The translations under genes and the position numbers were made by a program. The notes beneath the pieces are model-generated. The model saw nothing but the letters and a program-made list of their open reading frames with translations. It made no database searches and was not told where the DNA came from. From contig JAKAMV010000131.1 of the NCBI GenBank assembly GCA_021812735.1, positions 1 to 15,732 of the forward strand: a stretch of 15,732 nucleotides of DNA, in the 5' to 3' direction. This document shows, piece after piece, positions 1-8,106 of this stretch; positions within the stretch are counted from its first letter, which is position 1, and each line of letters starts with the position of its first letter. This DNA is from Chloroflexota bacterium. Its GTDB lineage: Bacteria > Chloroflexota > Limnocylindria > Limnocylindrales > CSP1-4.

Positions 1-41
1 CGCCGTGGTGCCAGCCGGCGGGGCGGCGTGCGTGGCCCGTG

Positions 42-61
42 CACAGAGACCCGGTCTCGTG
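42..61. promoter_or_regulatory. Quasi-palindrome upstream of the DUF885 gene, operator-like
   Basis: The arms GAGACC (46-51) and GGTCTC (53-58) are perfect reverse complements around one central C. The symmetry continues outward as CAC (42-44) against GTG (59-61), with one unpaired A at 45. This is typical in size and shape of a binding site for a dimeric repressor, but there is no second copy in the window and no regulator gene next to it. Chance is possible in such GC-rich DNA. The rest of 1-250 shows nothing I recognise as a gene, although one reading frame runs open from the window edge. Confidence 0.25.
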
Positions 62-210
62 CGCGGCCTGAGCACGGTCCGGCGCGGAGTGGCACAGGGC
101 CGGGCCGCGGGGAGGCGCGGGGGCCGCGGGGCGAGCCGTCGCGGCACGGAGTCAGCGCGGGTTGCGAGCGGCGGCCAGCGAGTCGGGGGGTCGGCGGTCA
201 TCGGGCGGCG

Positions 211-216
211 TACCCT
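211..216 (+). promoter_or_regulatory. Possible -10 box (TACCCT) for the DUF885-nucleoside hydrolase operon
   Basis: TACCCT lies 35 nt before the ATG at 251 and fits the loose TAnnnT pattern of -10 elements in high-GC bacteria. No convincing -35 hexamer sits 16-18 nt upstream. If real, the leader would be about 28 nt and would contain the GGGAGA ribosome-binding site at 241-246. Confidence 0.25.
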
Positions 217-250
217 GTCAGGCAGCGTCCAGACACGACCGGGAGACCCG

Positions 251-1906
251 ATGACCGACCTCGCCGCCGCCCTCGCCGCCCTCCTCGACTCGGACTTCGC
301 GGCCTCGCCGGTGATGGGGTCGAGCGTGGGCCGGACCGAGTTCGACGAGCGCCTCGACGACGTCTCCGCCGACGCATTCGCGGTTCGTGACGCGACCGCC
401 GCCGCACTGCTCGGGCGCCTCGACGCCGTCCCGGACGACGAACTCACGCCCGACGATGCGATCGACCGCGACCTCGCCCGCTCGGTGCTCCGCGGCCGGC
501 TGATCATGGCGCCGTTCGCCCAGTGGCGCCGCGACCCCGTCACCTACTCGGGGTCCATCACGAGCGGCCTGTTCACGCTGTTCCTGCACCGGCTCCGGCC
601 CGAAGCGGACCTGGTGGACGCCGCGGTGGCCCGCCTCGAGCAGGCGCCACGAGTGGTGGACGCCGGCATCGCCAACCTCGACCCGGCGCTGGCCCACCCG
701 CTCATCGTGGAGCGCGGGCTCGGCGCGGCGAGGGGGGCGGCACGCTACGTCCGGGACCTCGTCTGGCGGGATGTCGAGGACCCGGCGGCGCGGACGCGCC
801 TCCGCGAGGCCGGCGAGGAGGCTGCCCCGCACCTCGACCGCTATGTCGCCCACCTCGAGGCGCTCCTCCCGCGGGCGCACGGCAGCTGGCAGCTGGGCGA
901 GGAGGGCTACACCCGGATCCTGCGCGAGCGGGAGGTCCTCGGGGACGACGCCCGCTCCCTGCGCGAGCGCGGCCAGGCGGAGCTCGAGCGACTCGACGCG
1001 GAGATGTCGGCGCTCGCCCGCGAGGCCACCGGCAACGCCGACTACGTTGAGGTCCTGCGCCTGGACGACGGGCACCACCCGCCCACCGAGCCGGCGATGC
1101 TCGAGGCGTACACCGACTGGACGGCCCGGGCACGCGACTTCCTCGCCTCCTCGGGCATCGTCACGCTGCCCGAGGGCGAGCGCTGCGCGGTGGTGCCGTC
1201 GCCGGTGTTCCAGCGCCCGGTGCTGGGCGTCGCCTCGTACACCGCGCCGCCGGCGTTCTCGGACCGGCAGCTCGGCCACTTCTTCGTGCCCTTCGCGCCC
1301 GACGGCGCGCCCGAGGAGGAGATCCAGGCGCGCCTGTCCAACAACTCCTACGGCGGCATCCCGACCACGGCGGTCCACGAAGCGTACCCGGGCCACCACT
1401 GGCACCTGGTGATGCGCAAGCGGAACTCCTCAGCCGCCCGACGGGTGTACTCCACGCCGTACTTCTCCGAGGGCTGGGCGCTGTACGCCGAGCGGGTCAT
1501 GCGGGAGCGCGGCTTCTTCGAGAACCCGCTCCACGTCCTCCAGCACCTCAATGCCACGCTGTTCCGCGCGGCGCGGATCGTGGTGGACACCTCGCTCCAC
1601 CTGGGGGAGATGAGCTACGACGAGGGCGTCTCGTTCATGGTCGAGCGGGCCGCCCTCCCGGAGCCCGTCGCCCGGGCCGAGGTGGGCCGCTACTGCTGGT
1701 GGCCCACCCAAGCGTCGTCGTACCTCACGGGCTGCCTCGAGATCCTCGGCATGCGCGAGCGGTACCTCATCGCGCGCGGCTTCGCCGACGTCGCCCCTGC
1801 CGACGTGCCGGTGGCGGTCCTGCGCGACTTCCACGACACGATCACCTCGTCCGGGTCGCTGCCGCTCGGGCTGGCCGATCGGGCCGTGATGGCCTCGATC
1901 GGGTGA
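251..1906 (+). CDS. DUF885 family protein, zinc metallopeptidase-like
   Basis: A 551-residue protein of the DUF885 family, whose members are predicted gluzincin-type metalloproteases or carboxypeptidases. The family zinc signature is HEAYPGHHWH at residues 376-385 (H376 and E377 as first ligand and catalytic glutamate, followed by PGHH). The second conserved block, EGWALYAERVM, begins at E407 and supplies the likely third ligand. The length is normal for the family and spans the whole domain. There is no signal peptide or membrane segment, so I expect a cytoplasmic enzyme that trims peptides; the real substrate is unknown. The reading frame stays open back to position 5, but the ATG at 251 has GGGAGA at 241-246, is where family similarity can begin, and the upstream translation is arginine-rich and low in complexity. 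The gene is followed 19 nt later by a nucleoside hydrolase, which suggests a salvage operon. Confidence 0.88.
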   Translation: MTDLAAALAALLDSDFAASPVMGSSVGRTEFDERLDDVSADAFAVRDATAAALLGRLDAVPDDELTPDDAIDRDLARSVLRGRLIMAPFAQWRRDPVTYSGSITSGLFTLFLHRLRPEADLVDAAVARLEQAPRVVDAGIANLDPALAHPLIVERGLGAARGAARYVRDLVWRDVEDPAARTRLREAGEEAAPHLDRYVAHLEALLPRAHGSWQLGEEGYTRILREREVLGDDARSLRERGQAELERLDAEMSALAREATGNADYVEVLRLDDGHHPPTEPAMLEAYTDWTARARDFLASSGIVTLPEGERCAVVPSPVFQRPVLGVASYTAPPAFSDRQLGHFFVPFAPDGAPEEEIQARLSNNSYGGIPTTAVHEAYPGHHWHLVMRKRNSSAARRVYSTPYFSEGWALYAERVMRERGFFENPLHVLQHLNATLFRAARIVVDTSLHLGEMSYDEGVSFMVERAALPEPVARAEVGRYCWWPTQASSYLTGCLEILGMRERYLIARGFADVAPADVPVAVLRDFHDTITSSGSLPLGLADRAVMASIG

Positions 1907-1925
1907 CGGCCGCAGAGGAGACGGC

Positions 1926-2924
1926 ATGACCTCCACCGACGTCGTCCCGCTGCTGCTGGACGTGGACACCGGCATCGACGACGCGCTGGCGATCCTCTAC
2001 GCCGCCGCCAGCCCTGCGTCCGAGCTCGTGGCCGTCACCGCCGTCCACGGCAACGTGCCGCTCGAGGACACCGAGCGCAACACCCGGGCCGTGCTGGAGC
2101 TTGCCGGCCGCGCCGACGTGACCGTGGCGGCCGGGCGGCCCTGCCCGCTGCTTCGGCGCCTGGAGACCTCGCCCGAGACCCACGGCCCGCACGGCCTCGG
2201 CCATGCCGAGCTGCCTGCGCCCACGATGCCGCTCGCCGATCGCTTCGGACCCGACGTGATCGTCGAGGCCGCCCGGAGCCGCCCGGGCGAGCTCACGCTG
2301 GTCACCCTGGGCCCGCTGACCAACCTCGCGATCGCGGTGCTTGCCGAGCCGCGCCTGCCGAACCTGCTCCGGCGCTGGGTGGCGATGGCCGGCGCGTTCC
2401 GGGTGCCCGGCAACACCACGCCGGTCAGCGAGTGGAACATCCACTGCGATCCCGAGGCGGCGCGCATCGCGCTCGGCGCGTGGCAGACGGCGGTGGACGC
2501 CGACGAGACGACGCCGCGCGCGCTCGTGATGGGTCTCGACGTGACCGAGCAGGCGCGGCTGCTGCCCGGCCACCTCGACGCGCTGGGCTCCCGGTGCGGC
2601 GACACCCCGATCACCTCCTTCGCCCGAGACGCCCTGCGCTTCTACTTCGAGTTCCACCAGCGGTACGACGGCTTCTACGGCGCCTTCGTCCACGACCCCT
2701 TCGTCGTGGCGGCGGCGCTCGACCCCTCGCTCATCGACACCCAGCCCGCGTCGGTGGACGTGGACGCCGGGGGCGGCCCGGGTGACGGCCAGACGATCGC
2801 GGACTGGCGCCGGACGACCGGTCGGCGGCCGAACGCTGACGTTGCGCTCGCGGGGGATGCCGGAGCGTTCCTCGCCCGGCTGGTCGAGCGCGTCGGCGGG
2901 CTCGCGGGGGCGCGGCGCCGCTGA
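1926..2924 (+). CDS. Nucleoside hydrolase (inosine/uridine-preferring type)
   Basis: A 332-residue enzyme of the IUNH family, which cleaves the N-glycosidic bond of ribonucleosides to free base and ribose. The N-terminal calcium and ribose site reads DVDTGIDDALAI (residues 12-23), with D14, D18 and D19 matching the family's aspartate cluster. The middle block VTLGPLTNLAIAV and the segment GAFRVPGNTTPVSEWNIHCD match the conserved core. HDPF at residues 256-259 supplies the C-terminal histidine and the last calcium ligand. All expected catalytic elements are present, so it should be active; base specificity (purine, pyrimidine or both) cannot be read safely. GAGGAG at 1915-1920, five bases before the ATG, is a strong ribosome-binding site. 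It lies 19 nt behind the DUF885 gene and is probably co-transcribed with it. The protein is cytoplasmic, without a signal peptide. Confidence 0.93.
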   Translation: MTSTDVVPLLLDVDTGIDDALAILYAAASPASELVAVTAVHGNVPLEDTERNTRAVLELAGRADVTVAAGRPCPLLRRLETSPETHGPHGLGHAELPAPTMPLADRFGPDVIVEAARSRPGELTLVTLGPLTNLAIAVLAEPRLPNLLRRWVAMAGAFRVPGNTTPVSEWNIHCDPEAARIALGAWQTAVDADETTPRALVMGLDVTEQARLLPGHLDALGSRCGDTPITSFARDALRFYFEFHQRYDGFYGAFVHDPFVVAAALDPSLIDTQPASVDVDAGGGPGDGQTIADWRRTTGRRPNADVALAGDAGAFLARLVERVGGLAGARRR

Positions 2925-3019
2925 GGCGTCACGGGCCGCCGGCCGCACGCGCGCGCAGGAGGCGACCGGCCAGACCCGCACCGCCGGCGACCGGGCGCCC
3001 GAGGGACGCCGCGGACGAC

Positions 3020-3038
3020 CGGCCCTGCTTTCGGGCCG
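3020..3038 (+). terminator. Weak hairpin after the nucleoside hydrolase gene
   Basis: CGGCCC (3020-3025) and GGGCCG (3033-3038) form a perfect 6-bp stem around a 7-nt loop, about 95 nt after the nucleoside hydrolase stop. No T-run follows, so intrinsic termination is uncertain. The right arm is also part of a motif shared with the region before the ABC operon (see findings), so it could instead be a regulatory site of the stress-protein gene. Confidence 0.25.
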
Positions 3039-3097
3039 TTCGGCCGATCCTCGGGCTTGCGCCCCGGACGACCATGGAGCCAGATCGGAGGTCGCCG

Positions 3098-4000
3098 ATG
3101 CGCATCCTGCTCGCCGTTGACGGTTCGGTCTGCAGCGACCGGGCCACGGAACTCGTCGCCAGCTTGCCCCTGCCGCCCGACTCGGCGGTCCGTGTCGTCG
3201 CGGTCCTCCAGCCGTTCGCCGACGCGCTCGCCCTGTCCTATGCGGCCGCGGGCGACGCCAGCGCCAACATGGAGTCCGAGGAGGAGCGCGACGCCCGTCA
3301 CCTGCGCGAGGCGATCGGCAGGGCGGAGACGACCCTCAAGCGCGACGGCGTCTCCGTGGACGGCTTCCTCGTCCGCGGCCGCCCGGCGTCCTCCATCGTG
3401 GACGAGGCCGAGGGCATGAACGCGGACCTCGTGGTGGTGGGCAGCCGCGGCCACGGGACGATCGCCACGATGCTCCTCGGCAGCACCGCCGCCGAGGTGG
3501 TGGACCACGCCCCGTGCCCCGTGCTCGTGGCCCGCGACCGCGCGATCGGCACCGTCGCCTTCGCCGACGACGGCTCTGCGTCGGCGCGGGCTGCTGAGGC
3601 CGTCCTGACCGACTGGCCGATCTGGGGCGCATTGCACGTCAGCGTGGTCACCGTGGCCGAGTTGGCCGTCCCCGTCGCCGTCGGCTTCACGCCCGGCCTC
3701 TACGACCAGGTGCTCGAGTCGTACACCCGCTCGGCCGACCAGGCGCGCGAGGCGACGGCCGACGAGGCCTCGACGACTGCCGGGCGGCTTGCGGCCGCCG
3801 GCCTGGAGACGGAGGCGGTGGCGCTGGAGGGCGACGCGGCCGCGGAGATCGTGCGGTTCGCGGAGTCGCGGCGGATCGGCACCATCGTGCTGGGCACGCG
3901 CGGCCGGACCGGCCTTGCCCGGCTGATCATGGGCAGCGTGGCGCGCAATGTGCTGATCCACGCGCACTGCTCGGTGCTGGTGGTGCGCGAGGTCAGGTAG
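3098..4000 (+). CDS. Universal stress protein, tandem UspA domains
   Basis: A 300-residue protein made of two Usp domains (about 1-146 and 147-300). Each has the ATP-binding pattern G-x2-G-x9-G-S/T: GSRGHGTIATMLLGST at residues 115-130 and GTRGRTGLARLIMGS starting at residue 266. Both therefore appear to be of the nucleotide-binding UspA/MJ0577 type rather than the non-binding type. Tandem Usp proteins are common in actinobacteria and Chloroflexota and are induced in hypoxia, starvation or stasis; no specific role can be read here. I chose the ATG at 3098 over the in-frame ATG at 3074 because GGAGG (3087-3091) sits six bases before it and the protein then starts MRILLAVDGS, the typical first strand of the fold. 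It has its own 170-nt upstream region and is probably monocistronic. There is no signal peptide. Confidence 0.93.
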   Translation: MRILLAVDGSVCSDRATELVASLPLPPDSAVRVVAVLQPFADALALSYAAAGDASANMESEEERDARHLREAIGRAETTLKRDGVSVDGFLVRGRPASSIVDEAEGMNADLVVVGSRGHGTIATMLLGSTAAEVVDHAPCPVLVARDRAIGTVAFADDGSASARAAEAVLTDWPIWGALHVSVVTVAELAVPVAVGFTPGLYDQVLESYTRSADQAREATADEASTTAGRLAAAGLETEAVALEGDAAAEIVRFAESRRIGTIVLGTRGRTGLARLIMGSVARNVLIHAHCSVLVVREVR

Positions 4001-4047
4001 CCTGCCGGGCGCCGACCGGCCGGGTGCCAACGCGGCGCACTCGCGAA

Positions 4048-4078
4048 CTGACGCCCCCCGCAGCCGGGCGCCTAGAAT
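4048..4078 (+). promoter_or_regulatory. Candidate promoter for the hybrid histidine kinase gene
   Basis: TAGAAT at 4073-4078 is a good -10 hexamer in otherwise GC-rich DNA. CTGACG at 4048-4053 is a 4-of-6 match to the -35 consensus, with a long 19-nt spacer. Transcription would start near 4085, downstream of the in-frame GTG at 4024, which supports starting the kinase at the GTG at 4201. Confidence 0.4.
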
Positions 4079-4200
4079 CAGGGGAATCCCGTTCCGGCCA
4101 GGGACGGACCGCTCGAGGAGCCTCGCGGCATCGTGGCACCCCGGTCGCCAGCAACACCAGCCCAGACGGCCCGAGCGGCCGACGCGCCCGGGGCCGACGC

Positions 4201-6777
4201 GTGAGCGCGGGCGATCGCCGAGGCGCTGACCAGGGCGGTCTCGATGACGCGGTCAGCCAGCTCCAGGACCGAAACGCGGCGCTCGAAGCGCAGCTGGAGG
4301 CAGCACTGCGCGATCTCGAGCAGGTCCGGCGGCACGTCGACACGGTGGCCGACGAGGCCGGGGTCGCGATCCTGCTCGAGGACGGACGCCATCGGATCGC
4401 GAGGGTGAACGGGGCGCTCGTGTCGCTGTTCGGGCTCCCCCTGCTCTCGGCGGCCGAGTACGCCGGCACGCCCACCCTCGACGTCATCAACCACGTCAGG
4501 GGGGCGTTCGCCGACCCGGCCGCCTTCGTGGCCGCGACGAACCGGCTCAGCGCGGCAGGCGTGCCGGCGCGGGGCGAGCGCCTGCCGATGAACGACGGCC
4601 GCGTTGTCGAGCGGGCGTACCTGCCGCTGTCTGGCGAACGGACGTCGGGCGCCCTGTGGACGTACCGCGTGCTGGGCGACGGCGACGGAGCGGACGAGCT
4701 CGGGCTGGCGCTCGACCGGGCACGCCAGCTGGCCGAGCTGGCCGAGCACGCCAATGCCGCCAAGAGCGCGTTCCTGGCCGCGATGAGCCACGAGATCCGG
4801 ACGCCGATGAACGGCGTGCTGGGCATGAACACGCTGCTGCTGGCCACCGAGCTCTCGTCCGAGCAGCGCGAGCTGGCCGAGGGCGTCCAGACCTCTGCCG
4901 AGTCGCTCCTCGAGATCATCGACCAGATCCTCGACCTGTCCAAGATCGAGGCCGGCGGGCTTGAGCTGGAGCAGGCGGACTTCGACCTGCCGGCGGTCGT
5001 CGATTCCGCGGTGACGGTGGTCCGGCCCGGCGCCAGCCGCAAGCACCTCGCACTGCGTGCCCGGCTCGATCCCAGCCTCCCCGGGCGCGTCCGGGGTGAC
5101 ATGCACCGGCTCCGCCAGATCCTGATCAACCTGCTGGGCAACGCGGTGAAGTTCACCGAGCACGGCAGCGTGATGCTCCGCGCCGGCCGCGTGGCGGGCC
5201 CCGCCGGCGACGGACGGATCACCTTGGCGTTCGAGGTCGTGGACACGGGGATCGGCATCGACGCCGAGCAGCAGGCCCGGATCTTCCAGCCCTTCGTGCA
5301 GGCGGAGACGTCGACCACGCGCCGCTTCGGCGGGACCGGCCTCGGCCTCGCGATCAGCCGCCAGCTCATCGAGCTCATGGGCGGCTCGATCGACGTGGTC
5401 AGCAGCCCCGGCGAGGGCAGCCGGTTCGCGTTCACGGTCCGGCTGGCGCCCCCGGTCAGCGCGGTGGAGGGCGGCGTCCTGGCCGAGAACCTCGACGGCC
5501 ACGAGGCCCTGCTCGCCGGCCGCCGGATCCTGCTCGCGGACGACCACCAGATGAACCGCAACGTGGCCGAGACGGCGCTGCGGCGCTTCGGCGCCCGGGT
5601 GGACGTGGCGTGGGACGGCGCGCAGGCGGTCGCGGAGTTCGAGCCCGGCCGGTACGACGCCGTCGTCCTCGACGTTCGGATGCCCAGGATGGACGGCTAC
5701 GACGCGGCCCGCGAGATGCGCCGCATCGAGAACGACCAGATGGCGCCGAGGACGCCGATCCTGGCCCTGACGGCCGACGCGATGATCGAGGATCGCGAGC
5801 GCGCCATCGCCGCCGGCATGGACGAGCACCTGGGCAAGCCGTTCCGGATGGTGGACCTCGGCCAGACGCTCGCCGGGCTGATCGCCGAGGCGGGCGTCAA
5901 CTCGCAGGCGTCCTCTCCGACCTCCATCGCGGGGCCCGGGGACGCGACTGGCGGCCCCGCCCTGCCGCGGGTGCTGATCGTCGACGACAACGAGACGAGC
6001 CGGCGCGTGGCCGAGCTGACGATCGCGCGGCTCCCCGTGAGCTGCGTCGCGGCGGAGGACGGCCGGGCGGCGCTCGACCGGCTCGCGGCTGAGCCGTTCG
6101 ACCTCGTCCTTCTCGACGGCATGATGCCCGGCCTCGACGGGCCGGCAACCGCCCGCGAGATCCGGCGCCGAGAGCGGGTCGCGGGCATGGCCCCGATCCC
6201 CATCGTCGCCCTCACGGCCGGCGTCCTGCCGGAGGAGCGCGCGCGGATGAGCGAGGCGGGCATGGACGACCACCTCGGCAAGCCCATCCGCTTCGAGGAC
6301 CTCTCGCTGGCGCTCGCCAAGTGGCTGCCCTCGGGCGCGCCACCCCGCAGCCGGCCGATCCCGGCGGTCGGGCCCGAGCCGACGGCAGCAGGCGCCGGGC
6401 CGGCCGGCGACCCAGTCGTGGACCAGGAGGTGTTCGCCCGTCTTTCGGACCTCGGCGACGCCGCGTTCGTCGAGCGGATCGTGCGGCTGTTCCTCGCGGA
6501 TGCCGGCGAGCGCGTCCGCCAGGTCGACGACGCGCTCGAGACGGGCGATGTGCTCCGCCTGCGGATCGCGCTCCACGCGCTCGAGGGGATCTGCGCCAGC
6601 GTCGGCGCGGTCGCCCTCGACACGCGCGCGCGGGAGCTGCACGAGGTCGTGCGGCGCCGGGAGGACCGCGGCGAGGATCCCGTGGCGCGGCCCGCTGGGG
6701 GGTCCGGCCTCGGTCAGCTCCTCGAGACGACCCGCGCGTGGTTCCGCGATTCGATCGCGACTCCCTCGAGGCGCTAG
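4201..6777 (+). CDS. Soluble hybrid sensor histidine kinase (PAS-HisKA-HATPase-REC-REC-HPt)
   Basis: An 858-residue multi-domain phosphorelay kinase. In order: a coiled coil (about 14-50), a PAS-like sensor region (about 51-165), and HisKA with phospho-accepting H197 in SHEIRTPMNGV. The HATPase domain has an N-box near residue 305, DTGIGI near 348 and GGTGLGLA near 378. The first receiver has phospho-site D491 (VVLDVRMP) and K546; the second has D639 (VLLDGMMP) and K694. A C-terminal HPt domain has H792 in ALHALEG. There is no transmembrane segment or signal peptide, so it senses something cytoplasmic. The frame is open to a GTG at 4024, but that part is arginine-rich, overlaps a hairpin and lies before a promoter-like TAGAAT. 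GTG 4201 is the next usable start, although its Shine-Dalgarno is weak. The HPt motif has Glu where Lys is usual. The gene converges on an HD-GYP response regulator four bases away, a plausible partner. Confidence 0.93.
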   Translation: MSAGDRRGADQGGLDDAVSQLQDRNAALEAQLEAALRDLEQVRRHVDTVADEAGVAILLEDGRHRIARVNGALVSLFGLPLLSAAEYAGTPTLDVINHVRGAFADPAAFVAATNRLSAAGVPARGERLPMNDGRVVERAYLPLSGERTSGALWTYRVLGDGDGADELGLALDRARQLAELAEHANAAKSAFLAAMSHEIRTPMNGVLGMNTLLLATELSSEQRELAEGVQTSAESLLEIIDQILDLSKIEAGGLELEQADFDLPAVVDSAVTVVRPGASRKHLALRARLDPSLPGRVRGDMHRLRQILINLLGNAVKFTEHGSVMLRAGRVAGPAGDGRITLAFEVVDTGIGIDAEQQARIFQPFVQAETSTTRRFGGTGLGLAISRQLIELMGGSIDVVSSPGEGSRFAFTVRLAPPVSAVEGGVLAENLDGHEALLAGRRILLADDHQMNRNVAETALRRFGARVDVAWDGAQAVAEFEPGRYDAVVLDVRMPRMDGYDAAREMRRIENDQMAPRTPILALTADAMIEDRERAIAAGMDEHLGKPFRMVDLGQTLAGLIAEAGVNSQASSPTSIAGPGDATGGPALPRVLIVDDNETSRRVAELTIARLPVSCVAAEDGRAALDRLAAEPFDLVLLDGMMPGLDGPATAREIRRRERVAGMAPIPIVALTAGVLPEERARMSEAGMDDHLGKPIRFEDLSLALAKWLPSGAPPRSRPIPAVGPEPTAAGAGPAGDPVVDQEVFARLSDLGDAAFVERIVRLFLADAGERVRQVDDALETGDVLRLRIALHALEGICASVGAVALDTRARELHEVVRRREDRGEDPVARPAGGSGLGQLLETTRAWFRDSIATPSRR

Positions 6778-6780
6778 CGC
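6771..6780. other. 10-bp perfect palindrome at the convergent gene ends
   Basis: GCGCTAGCGC is its own reverse complement and contains the TAG stop of the kinase gene, ending two bases before the stop codon of the opposing gene. It is too short and lacks flanking T-runs, so it is not a convincing bidirectional terminator. No other terminator fits into the 4-nt gap, so the two transcripts must overlap. Confidence 0.4.
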
Positions 6781-6781
6781 G

Positions 6782-7966
6782 TCAGGCGGTCCGCTCGCCA
6801 GGCTGACCCGGCTCCTCGGACGTCCGCCCGGGCGGCTCCTCGGCGGTGCGCATCAGGTAGGGCAGGCGGCGGTCGAAGCTCGTCCGGTCCCCGAAGCCGA
6901 TGGCGCCGGGCACGCTCTCGGCCGGGTTCACCAGCCCCTCGGGACTGCACTGCCGGAACGCCTCGACCACTTCCGGGTCGAACTGCGTGCCGCTGTTGTT
7001 GAGGATCTCGTCGACGGCCATGTCTGTGGGCCAGGCGGACTTGTACGGGCGCTCGTGGGTCAGCGCGTCGAACACGTCGGCCACGCTCACGATCCGCGCC
7101 TGGACCGGGATGTCGCGCGCGACCATGCCGTAGTAGCCGCGGCCGTCCCACCGCTCGTGGTGGGTCAGCGCGATGCTCTCCGCGAGTCGAAGCAGGCCGG
7201 ACGAGCCGCCGGCGAGGATCTGGGCGCCGATCGTCGTGTGGGCCTTCATCTCGGCGAACTCCTCAGGGGTCAGGCGCCGCGGGGCGAGGAGGATCGCGTC
7301 AGGGATGCCGATCTTGCCGAGGTCGTGGAGCGGCGAGGCGAGCCGAAGCAGGCGCACCTCGTCCTCGGACATGCCCATGGCCCGGCCGAGCGACCCGCAC
7401 ACGCGGCCCACCCGGAGGACGTGGCGGCCCGTCTGGTCGTCGCGGTACTCGGCGGTGCGGGCGAGGCGGGCCAGCGTCTCGAGCTGGGCCTCCTCCACCT
7501 CCTCCGTCCGCTCGCGGACCCGCTGCTCCAGGGTGGCGTTGTGGTGCTCGAGATCCAGGTAGAGCTGGCGCGTCTCGAGCAGGTTCTTGGTGCGCAGGAT
7601 GACCTCGATGCTGTCGATCGGCTTGGTCAGGAAGTCCCGGGCGCCGGCATCGAGCGCGCGGCGCCGCGATTCGTCGGTGGCGTCGGCGGTGAGGACCAGG
7701 ATCGGCAGGTAGCCCGCCAGCTCCACATGCGGGCGGAGCGCCTCCATGACGCCGAAGCCGTCGAGCCCCGGCATGTGGAGGTCCACGATGATCAGGTCGG
7801 GCTCGTGCAGCGCCGCCAGGGCCACCACCGCGTAGGGGTCCTGCGTGAGGGTGATGTTGTGCAGGCCGGCCTTCTCGAGAACCTGGCGCACGAGGCGCAG
7901 GTTGAGCTCCTGGTCATCGACGAGCAGGATCCGCGCGTCGCGCAGGCGCGACGGCAGCATGGGCAT
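6782..7966 (-). CDS. Response regulator with HD-GYP domain, predicted c-di-GMP phosphodiesterase
   Basis: A 394-residue protein with an N-terminal receiver (acidic pair D17-D18, phospho-site D62 in IIVDLHMPGLDG, K115), a coiled-coil linker (about 120-165) and an HD-GYP domain. Metal and catalytic residues look intact: H182, H214-D215 in PLHDLGKIGIPD, H243, H269-H270 in LTHHERWDG, D274 and D297. ADVFDALTHERPYK is canonical. The GYP loop reads GYYG at 277-280, so the name-giving proline is replaced. RpfG-type proteins of this architecture hydrolyse c-di-GMP when phosphorylated. The frame is open to a GTG at 8020, with further ATGs at 7981, 7966 and 7960. I chose 7966 because GGAG (7976-7973) lies six bases upstream and the receiver then starts after a short tail; 7981 is the main alternative. 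It follows the membrane-protein gene by about 140 nt on the same strand and converges on the hybrid kinase. Confidence 0.93.
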   Translation of the reverse strand: MPMLPSRLRDARILLVDDQELNLRLVRQVLEKAGLHNITLTQDPYAVVALAALHEPDLIIVDLHMPGLDGFGVMEALRPHVELAGYLPILVLTADATDESRRRALDAGARDFLTKPIDSIEVILRTKNLLETRQLYLDLEHHNATLEQRVRERTEEVEEAQLETLARLARTAEYRDDQTGRHVLRVGRVCGSLGRAMGMSEDEVRLLRLASPLHDLGKIGIPDAILLAPRRLTPEEFAEMKAHTTIGAQILAGGSSGLLRLAESIALTHHERWDGRGYYGMVARDIPVQARIVSVADVFDALTHERPYKSAWPTDMAVDEILNNSGTQFDPEVVEAFRQCSPEGLVNPAESVPGAIGFGDRTSFDRRLPYLMRTAEEPPGRTSEEPGQPGERTA

Positions 7967-8106
7967 CGCGTGCTCCGGCATGGCGCCATCATCCCGCTCG
8001 ACGGCCCTCGTGCCTAGCACCCAAGTCGGGTGGCCCAGTCGGCTGGCTTGGCGCCTCGCGAACCGATTCCGTGGGCCCTCCCGGGTCCGCTGCGCGGTCG
8101 CCGCCC

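Noticed and set aside
5..250. N-terminal extension of the DUF885 reading frame
   Set aside because: Translation is Arg/Gly-rich and low in complexity, and the ATG at 251 has a good ribosome-binding site and starts where the conserved domain can begin.
218..1405. Long open frame on the minus strand opposite the DUF885 gene
   Set aside because: Typical antisense shadow in GC-rich DNA; Arg/Gly/Val-rich translation with no family motif. The same applies to 1842-2981, 2675-4030, 4078-6642, 9772-11010, 12447-13691 and 13148-15388 on the minus strand.
4008..4028. Hairpin after the stress-protein gene as a terminator
   Set aside because: Only six pairs including one G-U, a 9-nt loop and no T-run.
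4024..4200. Upstream GTG start of the hybrid kinase
   Set aside because: The GTG at 4024 lies within a hairpin (GGCGCC 4008-4013 with GGTGCC 4023-4028) and before the TAGAAT -10 candidate; the encoded residues look non-coding. It remains possible.
6500..8017. 505-codon plus-strand frame over the HD-GYP gene
   Set aside because: It is the complement of a gene with clear REC and HD-GYP motifs; its own translation has none.
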